A DNA stretch of 5,216 nt from Verrucomicrobiales bacterium. Lineage in GTDB: Bacteria; Verrucomicrobiota; Verrucomicrobiia; Verrucomicrobiales; Akkermansiaceae. The notes below the pieces were generated by a model. It was not told the DNA's origin. It saw only the letters and a list, made by a program, of their open reading frames with translations, and did not search any database. Both the position numbers and the translations under genes were made by a program. Location: contig DPWT01000282.1 of NCBI GenBank assembly GCA_003527555.1, positions 1 through 5,216 of the forward strand, read 5' to 3'. This document shows positions 1 through 5,216 of the stretch, piece by piece (within the stretch, counting starts at the first letter, position 1; the number at the start of each line of letters is the position of its first letter).

Positions 1-141
1 CACATCCGCTGGGACTACCGCCTGATGATACGCCGTGTCGTGAGCTGGGCGAATAATGTGAGCCAAGGTAAGGAGGACCTGAGGCAAACCTACACCAAGG
101 CGGAGTTTATTGAAGGCGGCACTATGGGAAAAGCACCGTAG
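1..141 (+). CDS. C-terminal end of an unidentified protein (5' end outside window)
   Basis: Frame 1 is open from the first base and ends at TAG (139-141), giving 46 residues of a protein whose start lies to the left of the window. The tail is basic and starts HIRWDYRLMIRRVVSWANN; it ends TKAEFIEGGTMGKAP. The balanced composition (Trp, Tyr, acidic and basic residues mixed) reads like a real protein end rather than chance. I do not recognise the family with confidence. A basic Trp/Arg-rich tail would suit a DDE-type transposase C-terminus, but no catalytic residue is in view, so this is only a guess. It converges on the sulfatase gene, with 85 bp between the two stop codons. I see no clear hairpin plus T-run terminator for either gene in that gap. 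Confidence 0.5.
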   Translation, partial: HIRWDYRLMIRRVVSWANNVSQGKEDLRQTYTKAEFIEGGTMGKAP

Positions 142-226
142 GCAGGAATCAGGGTGCTGATGGTAAAAGAGCCTCTGGAGTAGCGCGAATCCAGTTGCGA
201 GCAAACGCTGCTGACAAAACGCCTAG

Positions 227-1987
227 TTACTTTCGCTTGAGCATCAGCAGGCGGAAATTCATCACCGAGTTTCCTGAGATCTCGGTTGCTCGAAGTGTTA
301 GGGTGCCTTTTCCTTTGGTAAGTGTGATGGTTCCCATGGAGAGAGGTTTCCATTCTTTATCATCGCCTTCGATACGTTTGTGCCTGTCAGCCGCCGCCGC
401 AATGTAGGGAGGATCAAAAGCCTCCGTGATTTTTGTTTTTATAGATGAACCATTGGAGCTCAACTCCACCGTCGACCCAACATCTGCCTGAGGGCAGGTG
501 TAGTAGAGATCCACCTCGAAGGTGCCCGCCTCTACAACTTCAACTTCCCAAGTAATCTTATCATCAACTTTTCGCCAGTTGATAAAATGGGTGCAGTTCG
601 GGTGTTTGTTAGATCGCTTTATGCCGCCGTGTGCAACCCCATCGCGAGCAGGAATCTGGGTGAACTTGTAATCGGGATGCCCTACCAGAAACGGCCGCTT
701 GTCCTTTCCTAACTCGGACACGACCTCGTTTCGGTATTTCTCTACTTCTACTGCGAGCTTTTTATTTTCGGCAGGGAATTTCTCAGAAACATCTGTTGTT
801 TGTTTGGGGTCGGCCACCATGTCGTAAAGGCGTCCCTGGCTATCGAGACGAAACCGCTGGTTGCGTACACTGACGTGTTTTCTCCAGCTGTTGATAACGA
901 CTCGCTCGTTCCAGTCGGCCTTCTCGCCAGTCAGTAGTGGCTTCAGTGACTTTCCATCAAGAGGGCGTACTGATTTTATGTCGACCTTGGCAAGATCGGC
1001 AAGTGTTGGTAGCAGATCGATCGCGGCACCTAGTGGTTTGACCATCGTGCCGGGCTTGATCTTATCTTTCCATTTAACAAATAATGGTGAGCGAACGCCG
1101 CCTTCATCGGTTGATCCCTTACGTCCACGCATGCCGCCGTTCCAGCGCCAGCCGTTCGGGCCGTTGTCGTGGAAAAAGACTACTATGGTGTTGTCTGCAA
1201 TGCCGAGGTCGTCGAGTTTCTTCATTAGGCGTCCGACGTTCCAGTCGATGTTCTCACACATTGCGAGAGCGGCGCGGGTGTGGCTGACCGATTCGCTTTT
1301 TGGTTTCGTGGCACGCTGGGCTAATTTGTTTTCGGAATGTCGCTTCCAATACTCATCCGGCACCTGCATCGGGGAATGTGGTGTGTTGTAGGGTAGGTAG
1401 GCGAGGAACGGTTTGTTTGCCTTGGCATTTTTTTCCATGAATGACATCGCCTTGTCGGTAAAGTCATCGATGACAAATCCCTTACCCTTCACAAGGTTGC
1501 CGTTGTGCTCAAGCATCGGGCTGAAGTAGTGCGCCCAGTGACCTGAGCAGAACCCGTAGAATTCCTCGAACCCCCGTCCGTTCGGGTGATACGGATACTG
1601 CATGCCGTTGTGCCATTTGCCAAAGGCCCCGGTCGCGTATCCGGCGGCCTTAAACGTGTCGGCGATGGTGTGCTCGTCGAGATCCAGTCGCTCACCACCG
1701 GCTGATGTCGAATACACACCGCCGCGCTGGTGATAGCGTCCGGTCAGGAATTCCGCACGAGTGGGGGAGCACACTGGGCAAACGTAGAATCGGTCAAACT
1801 GGGCGCCTTCCTTGGCCAAGCGATCCAGGTTCGGCGTCGAGAGGTTCTTATTTCCGTGCAGGCTGAGATCGCCCCAGCCTTGGTCATCGGTGAGGACGAC
1901 AACGATATTGGGTTTTGCTGCGAAGCATGATGTTGTCGCAAACGCGATGCACGCGAGAAAGATAAAAAAATGTTGAGATGTCATCAT
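227..1987 (-). CDS. Secreted S1-family (formylglycine-dependent) sulfatase with C-terminal beta-rich domain
   Basis: This predicted exported sulfatase of 586 residues would hydrolyse sulfate esters, probably on a glycan. Residues 1-23 form a signal peptide (hydrophobic FFIFLACIAFATT, cleavage near CFA-AKPN). The alkaline-phosphatase-like core follows directly. It shows NIVVVLTDDQGWGD with metal-binding D34-D35, and CSPTRAEFLTGR, the C-x-P-x-R signature in which C73 would become formylglycine and R77 supports it. It also shows GKWHNG (K124, H126), NTPHSP (H204), and HDNGP (D274, N275) followed by the conserved Lys (K290) of GRKGSTDEGG. All expected active-site residues are present. Residues about 440-586 lie beyond the usual core and look like a beta-sandwich, perhaps carbohydrate-binding. 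The open frame extends 40 codons upstream, but that part would overlap the divergent gene and precede the signal peptide. ATG at 1987 (next to a second ATG at 1984) has AAGGA 11 bases upstream. ATG at 2008 (593 residues) is the main alternative and would add an Arg to the signal peptide. The family is clear; the sulfated substrate is not. Maturation needs a formylglycine-generating enzyme or anSME encoded elsewhere. Confidence 0.93.
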   Translation of the reverse strand: MMTSQHFFIFLACIAFATTSCFAAKPNIVVVLTDDQGWGDLSLHGNKNLSTPNLDRLAKEGAQFDRFYVCPVCSPTRAEFLTGRYHQRGGVYSTSAGGERLDLDEHTIADTFKAAGYATGAFGKWHNGMQYPYHPNGRGFEEFYGFCSGHWAHYFSPMLEHNGNLVKGKGFVIDDFTDKAMSFMEKNAKANKPFLAYLPYNTPHSPMQVPDEYWKRHSENKLAQRATKPKSESVSHTRAALAMCENIDWNVGRLMKKLDDLGIADNTIVVFFHDNGPNGWRWNGGMRGRKGSTDEGGVRSPLFVKWKDKIKPGTMVKPLGAAIDLLPTLADLAKVDIKSVRPLDGKSLKPLLTGEKADWNERVVINSWRKHVSVRNQRFRLDSQGRLYDMVADPKQTTDVSEKFPAENKKLAVEVEKYRNEVVSELGKDKRPFLVGHPDYKFTQIPARDGVAHGGIKRSNKHPNCTHFINWRKVDDKITWEVEVVEAGTFEVDLYYTCPQADVGSTVELSSNGSSIKTKITEAFDPPYIAAAADRHKRIEGDDKEWKPLSMGTITLTKGKGTLTLRATEISGNSVMNFRLLMLKRK

Positions 1988-2032
1988 TGGTGGAACGTTC
2001 CTTAACATTGATCCGTATAGTGGCGCAACGTT
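1988..2032. repeat. Paired TGGnGnAACGTT direct repeats, possible operator
   Basis: TGGTGGAACGTT (1988-1999) and TGGCGCAACGTT (2021-2032) match at 10 of 12 positions, and their starts are exactly 33 bp apart, about three helical turns. AACGTT is itself palindromic, and the first copy lies within the perfect 10-bp palindrome GGAACGTTCC (1992-2001). Two such sites in phase between divergent genes would suit a dimeric regulator controlling both. The motif is short and chance is a real possibility. Confidence 0.25.
1999..2003 (-). promoter_or_regulatory. Putative ribosome binding site of the sulfatase gene
   Basis: On the reverse strand AAGGA stands 11 bases before the ATG at 1987 and 14 before the ATG at 1984. 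The spacing is somewhat long but usable. It is the only Shine-Dalgarno-like sequence close to any start in the window, and it is the main reason for preferring the start at 1987 over 2008. It partly overlaps the palindrome GGAACGTTCC (1992-2001), so anything bound there, or RNA folding at it, could affect translation. Confidence 0.4.
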
Positions 2033-2082
2033 AGGTTTATTGTTTACAAGCTCAGACAAATCCCGAAAGTTTTTCCATCCAC

Positions 2083-4476
2083 ATGAAACATCATATTGTC
2101 TCCACATTACTAGGTCTTGCTTTGGCCGCTACCATTCACGCTGCCCCAGTCACTTACAGCGAAAACCAACTCAGCAATGGTATCGTTTCCGTCTCCTTTG
2201 AAAAAGACGGCACGTTCTCCATTCAAGATGCCAAAACCAAGGAAGAGCTGCTCTCCAAGTCACGATTCTGGTTGCCGCGGGGGATCGAAGGCAATGTGGT
2301 CAAGGTGTCCTCTGAGGACGTCAAAGACGCTTTGGGCAATGGAAAACGCGTGGTGCTGCAAATCAACGGATTCGATGAACACGGTGTTCATGGTCAGTAT
2401 GGGCGCACCTCCGCCGTGCGATTATACACCTATACCCTCTACGAGAACCATCCGGCATTGGTCTGTGGTTTCGGTCTGAAGTTGCCCAACTTTCTCAGCC
2501 ATCATTTACGCGAAAGCACACCGCTATCGGGGGGGAAACTCTTCGGTGGTAAAAAGATCGATAAGGCGATGACGCTCAACGGCTCTGCAGGTGCGATCAA
2601 AACAGTCGTCGCACCTGGTCTCGACCGACGAAGCGCTAACAGTCTGGCACTCACGGGTGTGGTCGATGGCAAACGCCGCACCGCCGTCTGGGGTGGTCTT
2701 GGCAACGAAGCATTCGGAAAGTTTGCCATGCTCCGGAATGGATCGCCTACTTTTTATGCCCAAGATCCGATTGGGCGCCTCGTCGACGAGGATGAAACGT
2801 ACATGCCGAAAGACACGTTTTACATCGATGTGCACACCCGTGAGCCATTCGACGCGTTAGAGCGATACGGCCTGGCAATGCGCGCAGCGAATAACGCGTC
2901 GCCCAACATCTATGATTTTCCAGTGCTCTGTGGCTGGAGTGTCGGTAACATCAGCAAGCTTCCGGGCGTCAATAGCTCCACTAAACTCATCAAAGAACTC
3001 GAGCATGCAAACAAGTGCGGGCTGACAAAATACACGAAAGTTTCCCTTCGCCTCGAGCCGGACAAGTATCACAACGATACCGAGCAAGGATGGTGGGACG
3101 ATGCCCACATGCAGCAGTATAAACACCTCGTTAAGCCATACGAAACCATCGCCAAGTGGAGTAAGGCAATGAATGCCAACAATGGTATTCCATACATCTA
3201 CATGCAGCTCGGTATGCCATCAGATGATTTTGCCAGAAAATACCCTGAGTGGATGCTCTTCAGCGACGGCTCGGAAGTAGATCGCGTTGCACCCCAGATC
3301 CCTGGTAGGCGTAAGAACCGCCACAAGCACCGTCATCACCAGCCGTATGTTACTTTTGATTACACCGACAAGGAATTTTCCAAGCACTTCGTCAAGGTGT
3401 GGAGTAAACTACACAAAGATGGCATCCAGGGTGTGAAAGTCGATTACCCTGCCACCGCATGGCGACCCGAAGGTGGCTTCGATGATCGCTACGCCACTAC
3501 GAACAGCGCCTACCGCCGCGCCTTCTCCCTGCTGCGTGAGGCGTTCGGCAAAGACGGGCTGATCGATGAGCGTAACCTCGGTGAGTCGTCACGACCATGT
3601 CTCGATGTCACCGCCGGTATTGTTGATACCCAACGCACCTGGGCAGATTCTAACAAATATGTGCCCGCGATGATTTCCATCAGTGGACTTCGCTGGTATA
3701 AAAACCGCACCGTGTTTAATTACTACGCCGACACCAAGGCGGTGCACGGAACGACCCAGGGGATTCGCCAGTCGCTACTCACCATGACTTACCTCTCGAG
3801 CGGCAGGGTTGATCTGGCAACGTCCTTCTCCTTGTTTACACCCGAAATCACCCGCGATTTCTCCCGCATCTATCCGCACTACAAGGAAGCAAAAACGGCG
3901 CGCCCTCTCGATGCCTTCACCGGTGTCACCGATCCACAAGTCTATGACCTCGATCTAACACCCGACTGGCACCAAGTTACCTTCTACAACACCTCCGGTA
4001 AAAAGTCCAAGGTCTCCACCGCCATCAGTGGTGAGCGGGTGGACAATGCGATTGGCCTCGATCCTAAGGCGCACTACCATGCCTACGAATTCTGGACCGA
4101 CACCTACCTTGGCAAACTTCCTGGCACCGCCCGCATCAGTCGTGAGCTTGAACCCGACCACTGTGCGATGATTTCCGTGCGCAAAGTTCAGAATCACCCG
4201 CAGGTTGTCAGCACGAACCGACACGTCCTACAAGGCTGGATGGAACTCAAGGATGTCAGCTGGGATGCCAAGTCACGCACCCTGAGCGGCAGCGCCAGCG
4301 TCATAGGCGGCGAGCCATTCCAAATCGTAGTCGCTAATAACGGAGCCAAGGCAGTTAAACTGAATGCCACCGGAGCCGAGGCAAAAATCTCCGCTCATAA
4401 AGTCGATGGACTTACCCGACTGACTCTATCAGCCAAGGAGAACACCGAGGTGAAGTGGTCGCTGCAATGCAAGTAA
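2083..4476 (+). CDS. Exported clan GH-D-like glycoside hydrolase (alpha-galactosidase-type), specificity unknown
   Basis: This 797-residue protein starts with a signal peptide (residues 1-20, MKHHIVSTLLGLALAATIHA), so it probably acts in the periplasm or outside the cell. Residues about 22-270 are beta-rich, like the N-terminal supersandwich of GH36-type enzymes. Residues about 275-610 look like a TIM barrel. GVKVDY places D454 in the K-x-D position of the clan GH-D nucleophile, preceded by FDYTDKEF. Further on, the stretch from E501 to N524, ending RTWADSN, resembles the GH-D loop that carries the acid/base Asp before W-x-S-D-N, which makes D522 the candidate acid/base. The Gly-rich C-x-SGGGR loop typical of GH36 is not kept (here ESSRPCLDVTAG), so it is a divergent member. 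Residues about 610-797 form a C-terminal beta domain. R409-H419 is a strikingly basic loop (RRKNRHKHRHH). The start at 2083 fits the signal peptide but has no Shine-Dalgarno sequence. It is divergent from the sulfatase and 56 bp ahead of the small jelly-roll gene, probably as an operon. The clan is inferred from motifs alone; GH31 or an uncharacterised family cannot be excluded. Confidence 0.75.
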   Translation: MKHHIVSTLLGLALAATIHAAPVTYSENQLSNGIVSVSFEKDGTFSIQDAKTKEELLSKSRFWLPRGIEGNVVKVSSEDVKDALGNGKRVVLQINGFDEHGVHGQYGRTSAVRLYTYTLYENHPALVCGFGLKLPNFLSHHLRESTPLSGGKLFGGKKIDKAMTLNGSAGAIKTVVAPGLDRRSANSLALTGVVDGKRRTAVWGGLGNEAFGKFAMLRNGSPTFYAQDPIGRLVDEDETYMPKDTFYIDVHTREPFDALERYGLAMRAANNASPNIYDFPVLCGWSVGNISKLPGVNSSTKLIKELEHANKCGLTKYTKVSLRLEPDKYHNDTEQGWWDDAHMQQYKHLVKPYETIAKWSKAMNANNGIPYIYMQLGMPSDDFARKYPEWMLFSDGSEVDRVAPQIPGRRKNRHKHRHHQPYVTFDYTDKEFSKHFVKVWSKLHKDGIQGVKVDYPATAWRPEGGFDDRYATTNSAYRRAFSLLREAFGKDGLIDERNLGESSRPCLDVTAGIVDTQRTWADSNKYVPAMISISGLRWYKNRTVFNYYADTKAVHGTTQGIRQSLLTMTYLSSGRVDLATSFSLFTPEITRDFSRIYPHYKEAKTARPLDAFTGVTDPQVYDLDLTPDWHQVTFYNTSGKKSKVSTAISGERVDNAIGLDPKAHYHAYEFWTDTYLGKLPGTARISRELEPDHCAMISVRKVQNHPQVVSTNRHVLQGWMELKDVSWDAKSRTLSGSASVIGGEPFQIVVANNGAKAVKLNATGAEAKISAHKVDGLTRLTLSAKENTEVKWSLQCK

Positions 4477-4532
4477 TCCCTGATATCCATGTGCTACAGC
4501 ACTCGGAATAAATAAACTAACAACCCACGATT

Positions 4533-5183
4533 ATGATAAAAACAACGCTTCTGCTTCTCAGTCTGTCGATCCCGCTCCATGCCGACCCATGGCCACTCGT
4601 CTTCAAAGAGGATTTTTCCAAAGGTCTGGAAAACTGGCAGCCAACCGATCAGAAAAAATGGAAAATCATTACGGTTGAAGACAGCCAGGTCTACGAGCTG
4701 CTCGGGAAATCGAACTACAAGCCACCGCACCGCAGCCCACATAGCATTTCGCTGCGCAAGGACGTACTTGTCGGATCGTTCGAGCTCACCGCGCGCATCC
4801 AGACGACCCAAACCACACGTGGCCACCGCGACCTTTGCTTTTTCTTTAACTACCAGGGACCCGCCAAGTTTTACTACGTCCACCTCGGCGAAAAACCCGA
4901 CCCACACTCAAGCCAGATCTTTGTCGTCAACGACGCTCCCCGCGCTGCCCTCACCAAGAGCAAGACAGGCATCCCGTGGAAAGATGGCACATGGCATCAG
5001 ATCAAGATCGTCCGTGATGTGAAGTCTGGCCGTATCGACATCTATTTCGATGACATGAAAAAACCCGCCAAGTCGGTGGTCGATAAAACATTCACCTGGG
5101 GGCAAATCGGAATCGGCTCATTCGACGACAAAGGCTACTTCGATGATATCACCCTGCGGGGAGTCCAAGTGAAACATCCTTGA
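4533..5183 (+). CDS. Small exported concanavalin-A-like (DUF1080/LamG-like) jelly-roll protein
   Basis: This 216-residue protein has a signal peptide (MIKTTLLLLSLSIPLHA, cleavage before D18). The mature part is almost entirely predicted beta strand. It opens with VFKEDFSKGLENWQP, the F-x-E-D-F-G-W style start seen in DUF1080 and LamG-like domains. It continues with strand pairs such as SFELTARIQ and CFFFNYQG, then WHQIKIVRDVKSGRIDIYFDD, and closes with GQIGIGSFDDKGYFDDITL. This order (opening strand, W-H-x-I-K-I core, x-G-x-I-x-I-Y-x-D, final GIGSFDD then DDI-x-L) is typical of a concanavalin-A-like sandwich. Proteins of this sort include sugar-binding domains and some 3-keto-disaccharide or GH16-like enzymes. 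I see no GH16 E-x-D-x-x-E signature, so binding is as likely as catalysis. It follows the glycosidase gene by 56 bp on the same strand, without a convincing terminator between, so cotranscription is likely. The ATG at 4533 fits the signal peptide; no Shine-Dalgarno sequence precedes it. Confidence 0.75.
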   Translation: MIKTTLLLLSLSIPLHADPWPLVFKEDFSKGLENWQPTDQKKWKIITVEDSQVYELLGKSNYKPPHRSPHSISLRKDVLVGSFELTARIQTTQTTRGHRDLCFFFNYQGPAKFYYVHLGEKPDPHSSQIFVVNDAPRAALTKSKTGIPWKDGTWHQIKIVRDVKSGRIDIYFDDMKKPAKSVVDKTFTWGQIGIGSFDDKGYFDDITLRGVQVKHP

Positions 5184-5216
5184 TTTTGTAATTCTCATTT
5201 TCAAATTTAGGTTTGA

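Larger units (their letters stand above)
1988..2082. promoter_or_regulatory. Divergent intergenic control region between sulfatase and glycosidase genes
   Basis: These 95 bp separate two genes read outwards, so promoters for both must lie here or inside the gene ends. On the forward strand TATAGT (2016-2021) is one base from a -10 consensus, but no good TTGACA stands at the right distance; AACGTT (1994-1999) occupies the -35 place. On the reverse strand CTATACG overlaps the same spot, again without a convincing -35. The forward start at 2083 is preceded by TTTTTCCATCCAC, with no Shine-Dalgarno sequence. That a control region lies here follows from the gene arrangement; the individual promoter elements are weak guesses. 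Confidence 0.4.

Noticed and set aside
142..226. Search for a shared terminator between the two convergent genes
   Set aside because: No inverted repeat with a stable stem followed by a T-run was found on either strand.
861..1391. Forward open frame of 176 codons inside the sulfatase gene
   Set aside because: It lies antisense to a well-supported sulfatase core, and its translation shows no domain or signal. It is a shadow of the real gene.
1924..1987. Possible lipoprotein signal (Cys at residue 21 of the sulfatase)
   Set aside because: The residues before the Cys (Thr-Thr-Ser) lack the Leu-like residue expected at -3 of a lipobox, and cleavage after CFA fits an ordinary signal peptide better.
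1988..2107. Longer sulfatase start at 2107, adding 40 residues
   Set aside because: The added part precedes a good signal peptide, has no export character itself, and would overlap the first 25 bases of the divergent glycosidase gene.
4491..4502. Inverted repeat GTGCTACAGCAC between the glycosidase and jelly-roll genes, considered as a terminator
   Set aside because: The arms are only 5 bases with a 2-base loop, and no T-run follows, so termination is unlikely.
4494..4907. Reverse open frame of 137 codons over the small jelly-roll gene
   Set aside because: The forward frame has a signal peptide and a recognisable beta-sandwich pattern; the reverse frame has neither and is a shadow.
4579..5022. 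Second forward frame of 147 codons within the jelly-roll gene
   Set aside because: Its translation is rich in Ser, Arg and Thr with low complexity, typical of an out-of-frame reading.

Overview
The window looks like chromosomal DNA of a polysaccharide-degrading bacterium of the Planctomycetota/Verrucomicrobiota type, with Verrucomicrobiota the better guess. This is inferred from three things. The sulfatase has the style common in those phyla. All three complete genes carry export signals. The two forward genes lack any recognisable Shine-Dalgarno sequence. No rRNA, tRNA or CRISPR array is visible, and no mobile element is certain.

Layout: positions 1-141 hold the last 46 codons of a forward gene that begins outside the window and is not confidently identified. 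It converges on a reverse-strand gene for a secreted S1-family (formylglycine) sulfatase, 227-1987, which has an extra C-terminal beta-rich domain. A 95-bp divergent intergenic region (1988-2082) separates this from a forward gene of 797 codons (2083-4476). That gene encodes an exported glycoside-hydrolase-like protein whose central part resembles the clan GH-D (GH27/GH36, alpha-galactosidase-type) catalytic barrel. After 56 bp comes a second forward gene (4533-5183) for a small exported protein with a concanavalin-A-like/DUF1080-like jelly-roll fold, probably in the same transcript. The last 33 bp are AT-rich and hold nothing recognisable.

How they may work together (inference): a secreted sulfatase, a GH-D-like glycosidase and a small lectin-like jelly-roll protein, divergently arranged around one short control region, look like a minimal locus for a sulfated, probably alpha-galactose-containing glycan such as an algal galactan or a host glycan. 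The most unusual point is a strongly basic, His-rich loop of 11 residues just before the presumed nucleophile strand of the glycosidase. It could contact an anionic (sulfated) substrate. No substrate can be proved from the sequence alone.
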